DNA of 64,000 nucleotides from a sulfur-oxidizing endosymbiont of Gigantopelta aegis (GCF_016097415.1 NZ_JAEHGE010000001.1:3607213-3671212), one strand, 5' to 3'. Counted from the first letter of the stretch, positions 28,319-38,612 are shown. Notes: a model not told the origin generated them from the sequence alone. A program made the numbers and translations.

Positions 28319-29848
28319 ATGAGTTCAACAGACAAAATACTACCAGAAGAGATACCAACGCTCAAAAACAGGGTGCTTGAACTCCAGTCAAAAGTGGACT
28401 GGTATGAGGAACAATTTCGTCTGTTGCAACATAAACGGTTTGGTACTTCCAGTGAAAAAGAAGTTCACCCCGACTTCTTTAATGAGGCAGAAACGTTCGC
28501 CGAAGAAGCACCGGAAGTCCGTGAAACCATTACTTATGAGCGTAAAAAGCCCGGTCGTAAGCCTTTACCTAAAGACCTACCTCGTAAAGTTGTTCGTCAT
28601 GAGTTATCTGAAGCAGAACAAGTCTGTGACTGCGGTCATCACTTGCATGAAATTGGTGAAGAGACCTCAGAGCAACTGGAAATTGTTCCTGCTCAGGTAT
28701 ATGTTGTAGAACATGTTCAGGTTAAATATGCCTGTCGTGCTTGTGAGGAAGGCGTTAAAACTGCTCCTAAGCCTGCACAGCCCATTCCTAGAAGTTTTGC
28801 ATCACCCAGCCTGCTGGCCTATATCATTGTTTCTAAATTCCTAGACAGCTTGCCTCTCTATCGACAGGAAGCGATATTTAAACGCTATAAGATAACACTT
28901 TCCAGAGCCAGTATGTCCAACTGGGTGCTTAAATCAGCTGAATTACTCAAACCCTTTTATAATCGGTTGTTGTATTATCTCATTAGGCAGAAAATCATCC
29001 AGGCCGATGAAACAACGATGCGAGTGATCCATGATGGACGTGAGAATTGCCCTAAATCTTATATGTGGCTCTATCAAAGTGGCGGCTATCATTCCAAGTG
29101 TCCCATTGTTTTGTATGAGTATCAGCCTACTCGTGCAGGCCAACATGCCAAAACCTTTTTAACGGGGTTTTCAGGTTACCTGCAAACGGATGGCTTTCCC
29201 GGTTATCATATATTCGAAAATGAGAACAGTGAAGTCACTTTATTAGGCTGCATGGCACATGCTCGTCGCAAGTTCCATGATGCCTTAAAAGCATTACCCA
29301 AGAACAGTCAGAAAAAGCCTGGCATGGTACAAATGGCGATCAGTAAAATTGCTAAATTGTATGCGATTGAAAAACAAATCAAACCGCTCAATGCTGAACA
29401 ACGTTACCTGATCCGTCAGGAAAAAAGCAAACCACTACTGGATGACTTTAAAAAGTGGTGTGATGATAAAGTGACTAAAACAACAAAAGACAGTAAGTTG
29501 GGTGTCGCTATTCGTTATGTGATCAATCAATGGAAGTATCTGACTGTCTATCTTGAAGAGGGCAACCTCCAGATTGATAATAATATGGCAGAGCGGCGGA
29601 TCAAACCCTTTGTGATTGGGCGCAAAAACTGGGTCATGAACCAAAATCCTCGTGGTGCTGAGGCCAGTGCTATTTTATATTCAATCGTGCAAACAGCGAA
29701 AGCAAACAACCTAGAGCCCTTTGCCTTTTTAACACACATTCTGACTGAGTTACCTAAGCTGGGCAGGCATTATGATGATGAGGCTTTAGAGCAATTGTTG
29801 CCATGGAATTTGACTGAAAAAATTCAGCCTTTAAATAAAGTGGAATGA
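28319..29848 (+). CDS. tnpC: IS66 transposase TnpC
   Basis: A 509-residue DDE transposase with an N-terminal coiled region (LKNRVLELQSKVDWYEEQFRLL), the RFGTSSEK motif, a zinc-binding part (CDCGHHL, YACRACEEG), and the catalytic core with QADETTMRV, LQTDGFPGY, MAHARRKFHDAL and the YLEEGNLQIDNNMAERRIKPF end. It is intact, unlike tnpB of the same element. Confidence 0.93.
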   Translation: MSSTDKILPEEIPTLKNRVLELQSKVDWYEEQFRLLQHKRFGTSSEKEVHPDFFNEAETFAEEAPEVRETITYERKKPGRKPLPKDLPRKVVRHELSEAEQVCDCGHHLHEIGEETSEQLEIVPAQVYVVEHVQVKYACRACEEGVKTAPKPAQPIPRSFASPSLLAYIIVSKFLDSLPLYRQEAIFKRYKITLSRASMSNWVLKSAELLKPFYNRLLYYLIRQKIIQADETTMRVIHDGRENCPKSYMWLYQSGGYHSKCPIVLYEYQPTRAGQHAKTFLTGFSGYLQTDGFPGYHIFENENSEVTLLGCMAHARRKFHDALKALPKNSQKKPGMVQMAISKIAKLYAIEKQIKPLNAEQRYLIRQEKSKPLLDDFKKWCDDKVTKTTKDSKLGVAIRYVINQWKYLTVYLEEGNLQIDNNMAERRIKPFVIGRKNWVMNQNPRGAEASAILYSIVQTAKANNLEPFAFLTHILTELPKLGRHYDDEALEQLLPWNLTEKIQPLNKVE

Positions 29849-31584
29849 TACGTCAACGTGGGAAGTTTTGACGTATACAAATCACTAGTGTGATGATTGA
29901 TTCTGAAGTAGAAGAAGAATCTCAGAGTGAAGAAATTGATCAGGTTAGAGTCAGTATTCTTAAGGTATTATTTGAACTACGCTCGGAATGGTTAAATTTA
30001 TCACGTAATACCACTGTTTTTTTGACCTATCGCAATAATATTTTCTCGGAAGGCTATGTCGTACAATTGGATATTATAAAAAGTAAATTGGAATTTCTGG
30101 CTAGTCTGGAAGATGAACTTACTTTTGAAGAAGCGAATGGCCTTGAGGAATTGCAGGATATTGTAGTGAATTATGAGGCATTTTTAAAAGAGATTGTGCA
30201 GGTTCATAGTAGTAATGATTGGCGCAAGGACTCACAACTTATTCGTGATGAACTAGTCCCCTTATTAACAGATATTCTGAATTCAATCGGGCAAATTATC
30301 ACTAAGCAACAAACACGTGCAGATGAAAAAATCCATAAGCTCTTGACTGATATTGAGTTATTTTCAAATATGACTTTAGTAATTGCCATCATCAGCTTTA
30401 TTGGTGCCTTGCTCATTATTCTTATTCTCAATCTATTAGTGACTAAGCGACTGGTGACAACACAAAAGGCAATGCATGAAATCTCCTCAGGCGGCGGCTT
30501 GGGACACAGCCTGGATGAAAAAGGCAAAGATGAACTGGCGGCACTGGCAGTGGACTTTAATGTCTTCGTCGGAAAAATTAAACGGGTGGTTGATTTGGTG
30601 GTACTTTCTTCAAGCAATTTAGCTAAAGAAGCAAATAAAATGAGCTCCTTGACAGCATGTGCTTTGGATTTTTCCAATAGTCAGGAACGGCAAGTCTCAG
30701 AAGTGGCTGCTATCAATAGCCAGATGTCAGTGCAAATGGAAGCCATTGCTGAAAATACCAATAAAGCCGCAGAGTCTGTTGAAGAAGCTAAATCAGCAGC
30801 AGAGAGTGGGCGTAGTATTGTCCAACAGGCGATTGAATCGGTTCAGATAATTGCGACAGAAGTGAAAGATTCATCATCAGTGGTGAATGACTTAGCTAAA
30901 GATACTGAAAGTATTAGTTCAGTGATTCAGGTGATTCAAACGATTTCTGAGCAGACCAATTTATTGGCACTTAATGCTGCCATTGAGGCCGCCAGAGCAG
31001 GTGAGGCGGGTAGAGGCTTTGCTGTTGTCGCTGATGAAGTGAGAAGTTTATCGCACAAAATTCAAGAAGAAACTATTGTCATTAAGGAAAAAATTGAACA
31101 ACTACAAAAAGCCTCTGTGAGTGTGGTCGACAAAATGAGTAGCATGCAGAGCCATGCAGAACGTACCGTACAACTTTCAACTGAAACGGGCAACAGCTTT
31201 GATAATATTGTCAGCGATATTACTCGTGTTAATGGGATGAATAAAGAAAATGCGGGTGCTACTGAACAACAACGCAAAGATAATGAAAAAGTGAGCAATT
31301 CATTGGAGAACTTAAGTGTAATGTCACAAACAATGGCTAAGACTTCTCAAGATGCTTACAATTCAGGTAATGAATTTAAAATCATGGCCGAGCAATTGAA
31401 AGATATAGTGGAGCAGTTTGTACATACCTCTGAAAGCAATGAAAGTTACGATGCAAATACAATATCTGTTACAGATGAAAATAATAATAAAAAATCAAAT
31501 AATGTTTCAGACTCTCATGATGTAGAGTTGTTTTAACTTGGTTGGCAATAATAGTGATCACTAAGTCTGCTATACTTTGTTGTT

Positions 31585-33390
31585 ATGGTTAAGCAAAAAA
31601 AATCAATGTTAAGTCGCTGGAAATCACTGAATCATCATGCTCATTTTCATGATAGCTTGGATCGCTTCCGCCTCCACCTTTCCCGCCCCGATGCTTTAAT
31701 TTCACTGGCCTTGCTCGGTCTTTTTACCGGACTATTAACCGGTATTATTATTGTTTTATTTCGCTTATTAGTTGAATGTATTCAAACAGACTGGTTAGCT
31801 GTGCAGGGCGAAAATTATGAGGCGCTAGCGCTTGAAAGTCGTTTTTTATTACCGCTGCTGGGTAGTTTACTCATTGCCCTGCTGTTTCACTTCTTTGCCA
31901 AAGGTTCATCGGTATTGGGCATTGCCAGCGTGATGGAGCGTATGGCGTTTCATCAGGGCTACTTGAGTATGCGCGGCTTTTTTTTACAGTTCTTTGGCGC
32001 AGTGATTGCCATTGCTTCGGGGCATTCGGTGGGTAGGGAAGGACCTAATGTCTATCTGGGTGCTGCCTCGAGCAGTTTGGTGGGACAACTCCTAGGCTTG
32101 CCTAATAATAGTATTCGCACCCTAGTGGGCTGTGGTACTGCGGCAGGCATTGCGGCCTCATTTGATACCCCTCTTGCAGGTGTTATTTTTGCCTTAGAAG
32201 TGGTGATGATGGAATATACACTACTGAGTTTTATGCCAATTATTTTGGCCGCAGGCGCGGCGACCACTGTTTCTGTTTATGTGTTTGGCAGTCAGCCTGC
32301 GTTTATTGTACCTGATATTCATCAAGGTTCACTGTTTGAATTACCCTTAATTGTAGTGCTGGGTTTTTTGGCTGGCATTCTTTCCGCATTTTTAATTGAA
32401 TTATTAAAAATGACAGCCCACCGTACCAGGAATTTTAATTTTCCGAGCAAGTTAATGCTTTCAGGTTTTCTAATTGGCCTGATCGCTATGTTAGAGCCAA
32501 GCATCATGGGTATTGGTTATGATACCGTAAGCCAGGCCTTAGCTGGTGGTTTTATATTGCAAACACTGGTGCTGTTATTGCTTTTTAAATTATTAGCAAC
32601 CGTGGTCAGTATTGGTCTGGGGATCCCCGGTGGTGTCATCGGTCCGACCTTGTTTTTGGGGGCGTGTCTGGGTGGTGCGTTTGCTTTGCTGCTGCGTGCA
32701 ATAGCGCCGGAATTAGGGCTGGATATTGGTTTTTATAGCTTGTTGGGCATGGGCGCGGTAATGGGCTCAAGCTTGCAAGCACCTTTAGCGGCTTTAACGG
32801 CAATGATGGAGTTGACCCATAGTCCACAGATTATTATGCCGGGTATGATTGCTATTGTGGTGGCCAATTTGACGGCCAGTGAGTTGTTTCGTAAGAAATC
32901 ATTATTTGTGTCATTATTAGAAGCCAATGAAGTCAATGTTTATACCAATCCCATTAGTCAAACCTTAAGACGCATGGGCGTTGCCAGTGTCATGAATAAG
33001 CATTTTATCGAAGTCGATAGTGTTATTCATAAAGATAAAATGGCATTGTTGCTAGAGAAAAAACCAGAATGGCTATTAATTAATGAGCACGATAAGTCGT
33101 ACAAACAATTAATGCCGGTGATTGACTTAGTTAAATATCTGGAAGAACTTGAAGCGCACCCTAAAGCGGATAAGGTGGAGCAGAAGGAAATTGATTTATT
33201 ATCAATACCGGCAAAAAGAATTGATATTATAGGGATTCATTTACAGGCCACATTGGATGAGGCACTCAACAAACTTGATGATTTAAATTTGGATGCCTTG
33301 TTTGTTGAACGTATGAATGCACCCAATATTAAGCGTCTCTATGGTGTCTTGACTCGTGAACAGATTGAATCAGCCTATCAATTTAAGTGA
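31585..33390 (+). CDS. ClC-family chloride channel/transporter with C-terminal CBS-like domain
   Basis: The 601-residue membrane protein has many hydrophobic helices and the ClC selectivity motifs GHSVGREGPNVYLGA (with the gating glutamate) and GIPGGVIGPTLFLGA. The first classical GSGIPE is replaced by GSSVLGIAS. Residues about 465-601 form a soluble CBS-type region (VASVMNKHFIEVDSV, DDLNLDALFVERMNAP). ClC proteins exchange or conduct Cl- and protect against acid stress. It is monocistronic here. Confidence 0.88.
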   Translation: MVKQKKSMLSRWKSLNHHAHFHDSLDRFRLHLSRPDALISLALLGLFTGLLTGIIIVLFRLLVECIQTDWLAVQGENYEALALESRFLLPLLGSLLIALLFHFFAKGSSVLGIASVMERMAFHQGYLSMRGFFLQFFGAVIAIASGHSVGREGPNVYLGAASSSLVGQLLGLPNNSIRTLVGCGTAAGIAASFDTPLAGVIFALEVVMMEYTLLSFMPIILAAGAATTVSVYVFGSQPAFIVPDIHQGSLFELPLIVVLGFLAGILSAFLIELLKMTAHRTRNFNFPSKLMLSGFLIGLIAMLEPSIMGIGYDTVSQALAGGFILQTLVLLLLFKLLATVVSIGLGIPGGVIGPTLFLGACLGGAFALLLRAIAPELGLDIGFYSLLGMGAVMGSSLQAPLAALTAMMELTHSPQIIMPGMIAIVVANLTASELFRKKSLFVSLLEANEVNVYTNPISQTLRRMGVASVMNKHFIEVDSVIHKDKMALLLEKKPEWLLINEHDKSYKQLMPVIDLVKYLEELEAHPKADKVEQKEIDLLSIPAKRIDIIGIHLQATLDEALNKLDDLNLDALFVERMNAPNIKRLYGVLTREQIESAYQFK

Positions 33391-33409
33391 TTAACCTATC
33401 TTTACATTG

Positions 33410-33601
33410 GTAGGATGTGGTGAGGTACGAACCGCATCAAAGCCTGTTTGTTTTAACCTAAAATAATCAGTTGAATCGTAGCGAGAGCGACTTAGGTGCT
33501 GAAAATCCTTAAGATTCAGTGCATAAGGCGGTCGCAGTAGGTTCAACTGATTTTTTTAGGTTTAAAGCCATTGATGCGGTTCGTACCTCACCACATCCTA
33601 C
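33410..33601. repeat. Nested palindromes: outer inverted repeat containing a second repeat element
   Basis: A perfect 31-bp inverted repeat forms the outer arms: GTAGGATGTGGTGAGGTACG onward (33410-33440) and its complement (33571-33601). Between them lies a separate palindromic element (33455-33565) starting AACCTAAAATAATCAGTTGA and ending TCAACTGATTTTTTTAGGTT. The inner element recurs without the outer arms at 39959-40140, so one repeat was inserted into another. Confidence 0.88.
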
Positions 33602-33629
33602 ACTTGAAATGTAACGCAAGTTTAAGCAT

Positions 33630-34322
33630 TTAATTAATTTTCAATAACTCAATATCAAAAATTAATGTTGAGTTGGGTGTGATCACCGAACCCACAGAAC
33701 GATCACCATAGGCAAGATTGGCAGGGATGAATAATTGCCATTTATCACCGGCTTTCATGAGTTGCAAGGCTTCAACCCAGCCCGGAATCACGCCATTGAC
33801 GGAAAACGTTGCGGGTTGATTGCGTGAGTAAGAGCTGTCAAATTCTGTGCCGTCTATCAGTGTGCCACGATAGTGCGTTGTTACTTTATCCGTTGCCTTT
33901 GGACTAGCACCACTGCCGCTCTTGATGACTTTGTATTGTAAACCACTCTTTAAGGTGATAACGCCATCCTTACTTTTGTTTGCCGCAAGGAAGTCCTTAC
34001 CCGCCTTAATATTCTTTCCGGATGATGCTTTCTGAATTTTCTCTTGTTGTTTGATGAGCTTGGTTTTAAATGCATCCAGCGCTTGTTTCATTTCAGCCGT
34101 TGATAAAACTAACTTGCCCTTTGAGCCATCTTTAATACCTTCAATCACACTATCAACTTCTAACTCAATGCCTTGCATTTTTAAGGACTGAATAAAGTTA
34201 GAGCCAATGGCATAAGCGGCTTTTTGATCAATGGTTTGAGGCTGTGCCAAGGCAATAACAGGTAGTGCGCAGGCAAGGCTTAGGCTGGTTAAAATTCGCT
34301 TAAGAGAGAGCGTATTCATCAT
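33630..34322 (-). CDS. FKBP-type peptidyl-prolyl isomerase (Mip/FkpA-like), exported
   Basis: The 230-residue protein has a signal peptide (SLACALPVIALAQ), an N-terminal helical dimerisation domain (DQKAAYAIGSNFIQSLKMQGIELEVDSVIEGIKDG) and a C-terminal FKBP domain (VTTHYRGTLIDGTEFDSSY, GVIPGWVEALQLMKAGDKWQLFIPANLAYGDR). These isomerases speed proline isomerisation and act as chaperones in the periplasm. The domain order is that of Mip and FkpA. Confidence 0.92.
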   Translation of the reverse strand: MMNTLSLKRILTSLSLACALPVIALAQPQTIDQKAAYAIGSNFIQSLKMQGIELEVDSVIEGIKDGSKGKLVLSTAEMKQALDAFKTKLIKQQEKIQKASSGKNIKAGKDFLAANKSKDGVITLKSGLQYKVIKSGSGASPKATDKVTTHYRGTLIDGTEFDSSYSRNQPATFSVNGVIPGWVEALQLMKAGDKWQLFIPANLAYGDRSVGSVITPNSTLIFDIELLKIN

Positions 34323-34482
34323 TACGATGTCCTTATAGTTTAGTCATGGGTGAAGAAGGATGAAGAGAGGTATATCTCAGAAGCATATCTCAGAGGTGAG
34401 TTAATAGACTCTCTTATTTATGTTTAAAGAGAGTCTACATCATAGATTTACTTTCTGCCTTATAAAGTTGGGGGATAAAGCA

Positions 34483-35652
34483 TTATTTTTTTATATTTTC
34501 AAATAAGGTCACATATTGCTCATAACCCTGCTCAACTAACTCAGCCTGGGGGACAAACTTGAGTGAGGCGGAATTAATGCAATATCTTAAACCGGTTGGC
34601 TTTGGGCCATCAGGAAATACATGACCTAAATGCGAATCAGCATGTTTGCTACGTACTTCTGTACGGCTATAAAACAAATGCTTATCGGTTTTTTCTGTTA
34701 CTGCCATTGTTTCAATGGGCTGAGTAAAACTGGGCCAGCCAGTTTTTGATTCATACTTATCCGTTGAGCTGAAAAGTGGTTCTCCGGAAACGATATCGAC
34801 GTAGATACCCTGTTTTTTATTATCCCAATATTCATTCTGAAAGGGACGCTCGGTATCTTCTTTTTGGGTGACACTGTATTGCAACTCAGTTAATTGTGCT
34901 TTAAGTGTCTTATCATCAGGTTTCATATAGCGTCCTTTTTGCGACTTATTCTTGGCTTGGTTTTGGGGTTGAGCGTGGGACAAAGAATGAGATCTAGCCT
35001 TTCTTTTATGTAAATTCTCACCCCAGATAGACTCTAGATACTGGTCACGACCTGAGCGAAAACGATAATATTTATAACGAATAGGATTCTTTTTATAATA
35101 ATCCTGATGATAGTCTTCAGCAGGATAAAAGGCCTTAAATTCTGTGATTTCAGTAACAATGGGCTTATCATAACGGCCGGATTTTGCCAGATCCTTAATA
35201 GCTTGTTCGGCCAATGATCTTTCGTTCTCATTGGTATAATAAATGACTGAACGATAATGTGCCCCGCGATCGACAAATGAGCCCGTTGCATCCGTGGGAT
35301 CAATCAAATACCAGAGTTCATCCAATAACTCATTATAACTGATTTTATTAGCATCATAGATGACTTCTACGGCTTCAACGTGTTTGGTCATACCCGAAGA
35401 CACTTGTTTATAACTGGGATTTTTAATCTCACCGCCACTAAAGCCGGAAATCACGTCAATGACGCCATCCACTTTTTCATAATTAGATTCGACACACCAA
35501 AAGCAGCCACCGGCAAAGTAGGCTTTTTTATAGGTATCGTTGTTATTTGTTGTGCTTGAGTTGCTATTCCCTGCAAACACGGTTAATGCGACGGTTAAAG
35601 ATATGCCTGCCAATAAGGTCAGTAATATCTGCGGTGTTTTGAATCGTTTCAT
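34483..35652 (-). CDS. msrAB: Peptide methionine sulfoxide reductase MsrA-MsrB fusion, exported
   Basis: The 389-residue protein repairs both S- and R-methionine sulfoxide. It has an N-terminal hydrophobic signal ([17 protein letters not shown]), an MsrA domain with GGCFWC (Cys50, Cys53) and [10 protein letters not shown], a linker rich in S and K, and an MsrB domain ([35 protein letters not shown]). The zinc CxxC pairs of some MsrB are absent. Export suggests repair of periplasmic proteins; it sits next to the FKBP isomerase gene, on the same strand. Confidence 0.94.
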   Translation of the reverse strand: MKRFKTPQILLTLLAGISLTVALTVFAGNSNSSTTNNNDTYKKAYFAGGCFWCVESNYEKVDGVIDVISGFSGGEIKNPSYKQVSSGMTKHVEAVEVIYDANKISYNELLDELWYLIDPTDATGSFVDRGAHYRSVIYYTNENERSLAEQAIKDLAKSGRYDKPIVTEITEFKAFYPAEDYHQDYYKKNPIRYKYYRFRSGRDQYLESIWGENLHKRKARSHSLSHAQPQNQAKNKSQKGRYMKPDDKTLKAQLTELQYSVTQKEDTERPFQNEYWDNKKQGIYVDIVSGEPLFSSTDKYESKTGWPSFTQPIETMAVTEKTDKHLFYSRTEVRSKHADSHLGHVFPDGPKPTGLRYCINSASLKFVPQAELVEQGYEQYVTLFENIKK

Positions 35653-35939
35653 AATTTTTCCAGTATTAACTCTTTTGGTGATTGTTCTAGGATAATAGCA
35701 CTATTGAGGTATATTGCCTCATGCTCTGCCTATCAGTATAAAGTAAATATTTGCCAATTTTATCACCTAATTATCACCTTTTTATCACAAAAGCTCAGCT
35801 TGTTATAGGTATTTTCCGAACTATAATTTTTCCACCAAAACTTTATACTAAGCTTACATATAATGTGCCTACTGCGAAATTGCTTAACGTATACCCATGA
35901 TACTGAGTTGAGGAAGTAGGATTGAGGGCTTATCGCTAG

Positions 35940-36704
35940 ATGTTAACCAATAATATGAAAAAAACAGTCTTAATTGTTGAAGATGATCCGGATATTGCCA
36001 ATTTAATTAAATTGCAATTATTGGATTTAGATTGTGAGGTCGAAATATCTCATGATGGTCTGGAAGCTTTACAATTATTCAAAGCCGGTCAATATGCCTT
36101 AGTTATTCTGGATATTATGTTGCCGAGCATGGATGGTCTGGATATTTGTAAGGCTATTCGAGCAACGAATTCGCCAGTGCCGATTATGATGCTGACTTCA
36201 AAATCAACGGAATTAGATCGTGTTTTGGGGCTGGAATTAGGTGCAGATGATTACTTAACCAAGCCTTTTAGCGTATTGGAACTGGTTGCCCGAGTGAAAG
36301 CATTGTTTCGTCGGGCAAGCTTCCGTGAAACAGCCTTAAATAACTTGTCCAATGAGGCGTTAACGGAAAATAACTACTCGCAAGCAGTACCATCAGACAA
36401 TTTGTTGAGTGTGGGGGAGTTGCGCATTAATTTACGCTCTCGCACCGTCATAGCCAGAGGTGATGAGCTTCGTCTGACCGCCAAGGAATTCGATTTGCTA
36501 ACCTTTTTTGCCCAACATGCTGGTCAGGTTTTTACCCGTACACAATTGTTGGATAAAGTCTGGGGTTATGGTCATGATGGCTATGAACATACGGTTAATT
36601 CTCATATTAATCGCTTGCGGGCAAAAGTTGAAAACAACCCCACCAAGCCGGATTATATTTTAACTGCCTGGGGTGTTGGTTATAAATTTGTTGAGAATTT
36701 ATAA
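35940..36704 (+). CDS. OmpR-family response regulator
   Basis: The 254-residue protein has a receiver domain with acidic pocket EDDPD, phospho-acceptor Asp58 (VILDIMLPSMDG) and the LTKPF lysine, and a C-terminal winged helix (LRLTAKEFDLLTFFAQHAGQVFTRTQLLDKVWGY). A linker insertion of about 30 residues lies between them. Its last base overlaps the first of the sensor kinase gene, so the pair is co-translated. The regulated genes are unknown; the msrAB/FKBP genes are divergent from it. Confidence 0.92.
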   Translation: MLTNNMKKTVLIVEDDPDIANLIKLQLLDLDCEVEISHDGLEALQLFKAGQYALVILDIMLPSMDGLDICKAIRATNSPVPIMMLTSKSTELDRVLGLELGADDYLTKPFSVLELVARVKALFRRASFRETALNNLSNEALTENNYSQAVPSDNLLSVGELRINLRSRTVIARGDELRLTAKEFDLLTFFAQHAGQVFTRTQLLDKVWGYGHDGYEHTVNSHINRLRAKVENNPTKPDYILTAWGVGYKFVENL

Positions 36705-38182
36705 TGCCGGGTGAATATATTTTTCGTTCTCTCTATGCGCGTCTTGCCAGTATTCTCGTGCTGATCATTTTAACCATGGGCTTTGTCTATGGTTTTATTA
36801 CCTACTCTGTCACCAGTGATTACCTACAAGAAACAACTCAGCAGTTCAATCGGGAATTGGCAAAAAAATTAGTCGGTGAGCGTGCCATTGTGGTAGATGG
36901 AAAAATTAATCGGCAGGCCTTAAAACAAACTTTTCATGACTACATGACGGTGAATCCGAATATTGAAATTTATTTATTGGATCTCAAGGGTAAAGTTTTA
37001 TCTTATTCTGCTGATCCCGGTATTGTGAAACGGGAATCGGTGTCTTTAGAACCGATTCAGTCCTTTTTTCAAGGGAAATTAGTGCCGGGGGATGATCCCC
37101 GTAGTTTTACCATGAAAAAAGCTTTTTCTGTTACCCATGTACCCACTGAGGAAGCACCGGAAGGCTATTTATATATTGTGCTGCGTGGCGAGGAATATGA
37201 TCAGGTTAATCAGGCTTTACAAAACAACTATGTTATTCAATATAGCCTCTATTCATTGTTGATCAGCTTAGGGGTCGGCTTGCTACTGGGCTTGTTATTA
37301 TTTTATACCATCACCCGTCGGGTAAGAAATTTATCGATTGCTATGCGTGACTTCAGTGACAATGGTTTTAGCGCCTACCCTGATCCCAAATTACTAGACA
37401 AGCAACATAAAGATGAAATTGGCTATCTGGCTCGCAGTTTTGATGTCATGGCAGAACATACCATTGCTCAACTCAGTAAGTTGGAAGAACAGGATAAGTT
37501 ACGTCGTGAGTTGGTGGCCAATATTTCCCATGATTTGCGTACCCCGTTGGCCAGCATGTTGGGTTATCTGGAGACTTTGACTATCAAAGGTGAATCCTTA
37601 GATGCTCAAAGTCGTGAAGACTATCTAAAAATTGTCTCGCAACATGGCAAACGCCTAAGTCGCTTGATTGATGATTTATTTGAATTAGCCAAATTTGACG
37701 CCAAGGAGATTACCCCGAAAAAAGAAATCTTTAGCTTCAGTGAATTTATCTTTGATAGTATTCAAAAATTTCAGCATCGCGCCAAGCAGGGGGAGATTAA
37801 ACTGCAATTGAATTGTCCACGTGAAGCCCTATTGGTTAATGCTGACATTGCTCTGATAGAGCGGTTCATTGATAATCTCCTGGCCAATGCCTTTAATTAC
37901 ACTCAGCCAGGTGACATGATACTGGTGAATGTCAGCCAGCAGGGCGAAGAAATACAGATCAGAATTCGGGATACAGGCTGTGGTATCAGCGAGAAGGACT
38001 TACCTAAAGTTTTTGATCGCTTTTATCAGGCAGACAATAAGCATCGCAAAGGCAAACATGCGGGATTGGGTCTAGCGATTGTAAAACGGATAGTGGCCTT
38101 GCATGAGCGCCAGATTATAGTGAATAGTACCGTGGGAGAGGGCACAGAATTTTGTTTTAGCTTATTGTTAGTGGAGCAATGA
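36704..38182 (+). CDS. Membrane sensor histidine kinase
   Basis: The 492-residue kinase has transmembrane helices near 15-34 and 180-205, with a periplasmic sensor of about 145 residues between them, a HAMP linker, the H-box NISHDLRTPLASMLGYLE (His near residue 275), and an ATPase domain with N box (FIDNLLANAFNY), G1 DTGCGIS, and G2 GLGLAIVKRI. It partners the response regulator just upstream. The signal is not predictable; Mrs-type envelope repair genes nearby hint at envelope or oxidative stress. Confidence 0.92.
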   Translation: MPGEYIFRSLYARLASILVLIILTMGFVYGFITYSVTSDYLQETTQQFNRELAKKLVGERAIVVDGKINRQALKQTFHDYMTVNPNIEIYLLDLKGKVLSYSADPGIVKRESVSLEPIQSFFQGKLVPGDDPRSFTMKKAFSVTHVPTEEAPEGYLYIVLRGEEYDQVNQALQNNYVIQYSLYSLLISLGVGLLLGLLLFYTITRRVRNLSIAMRDFSDNGFSAYPDPKLLDKQHKDEIGYLARSFDVMAEHTIAQLSKLEEQDKLRRELVANISHDLRTPLASMLGYLETLTIKGESLDAQSREDYLKIVSQHGKRLSRLIDDLFELAKFDAKEITPKKEIFSFSEFIFDSIQKFQHRAKQGEIKLQLNCPREALLVNADIALIERFIDNLLANAFNYTQPGDMILVNVSQQGEEIQIRIRDTGCGISEKDLPKVFDRFYQADNKHRKGKHAGLGLAIVKRIVALHERQIIVNSTVGEGTEFCFSLLLVEQ

Positions 38183-38209
38183 GAAGGTCAATTTAAAGAC
38201 GGTTTTGAG

Positions 38210-38356
38210 TCATTGACTATCCACAAGGTAATATTCGGGTTGTTCGGCAGTTTTTAAGGGTGTTTTTGTATTACCAGAAAATGTAAAAACTGATATAATA
38301 AAACCAGTAAGTACGAATACAGTCAGCATTAAGACTGGATCTTTTCCAAATGTCAT
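38210..38356 (-). CDS. Small single-pass membrane protein (48 residues)
   Basis: Minus-strand ORF MTFGKDPVLMLTVFVLTGFI then ISVFTFSGNTKTPLKTAEQP and EYYLVDSQ. It has a ribosome site GGAGTAAAACG before the ATG and one hydrophobic helix at residues 8-26. It converges on the sensor kinase gene and is just outside the IS1595 element. No family recognised. Confidence 0.5.
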   Translation of the reverse strand: MTFGKDPVLMLTVFVLTGFIISVFTFSGNTKTPLKTAEQPEYYLVDSQ

Positions 38357-38537
38357 CGTTTTACTCCTATACGCCTGTTTTTCGTTTCGTTTTAAAACAA
38401 CTTATGTCTACAAGCAACTTATTTATAAACACCAACTTATATAAAAAAATAGAATTTTATTGCTGATTTTTTCACAATTTTCGCAAATAGACACCAATAT
38501 ATTACTTGATTACCCACAAAGCTCCGCCATATTTCGA

Positions 38538-38592
38538 TAATTATACTATAATTATACTATAATTATACTATAATTATACTATAATTAAAGTA
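38538..38592 (+). repeat. 11-bp AT-rich tandem repeat upstream of the IS1595 transposase
   Basis: The unit ATAATTATACT repeats about five times, the last copy changed to ATAATTAAAGT. Each unit contains a TATACT or TATAAT-like hexamer, so the array offers several possible -10 elements ahead of the transposase gene. Confidence 0.9.
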
Positions 38593-38612
38593 TAGATTAT
38601 GTGTGGAGTAGA

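Larger units (their letters stand above)
27486..29878 (+). mobile_element. IS66-family element, complete (2393 bp)
   Basis: The ends are inverted repeats: GTAAACGTCAATTAAAACCC at 27486 and, on the minus strand from 29878, GTATACGTCAAAACTTCCCA, both leading to CACGTTSAC. The 8-bp target duplication AAATCACT is at 27478-27485 and 29879-29886, the length expected for IS66. It carries tnpA, tnpB (frameshifted) and tnpC in the usual order. A second, nested copy starts at 61249. Confidence 0.95.
26982..31536 (+). pseudogene. Methyl-accepting chemotaxis protein, split by IS66
   Basis: The 5' part (from ATG 26982, after GGGGGAG) encodes an N-terminal transmembrane helix (FSFVFFLLVILLGSGSF) and the start of a helical sensor domain. 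The 3' part continues it with [14 protein letters not shown] coils, a second transmembrane helix ([20 protein letters not shown]), HAMP and the signalling hairpin [32 protein letters not shown]. An IS66 element lies between, with the 8-bp repeat AAATCACT on each side. Removing it and one repeat restores a 717-residue frame ([14 protein letters not shown]). The 3' part has an ORF from 29890 that could yield a sensor-less fragment. Confidence 0.92.

Noticed and set aside
38538..38592. Iteron-type replication origin
   Set aside because: The repeats lie inside a complete IS1595 element; there is no replication gene nearby.
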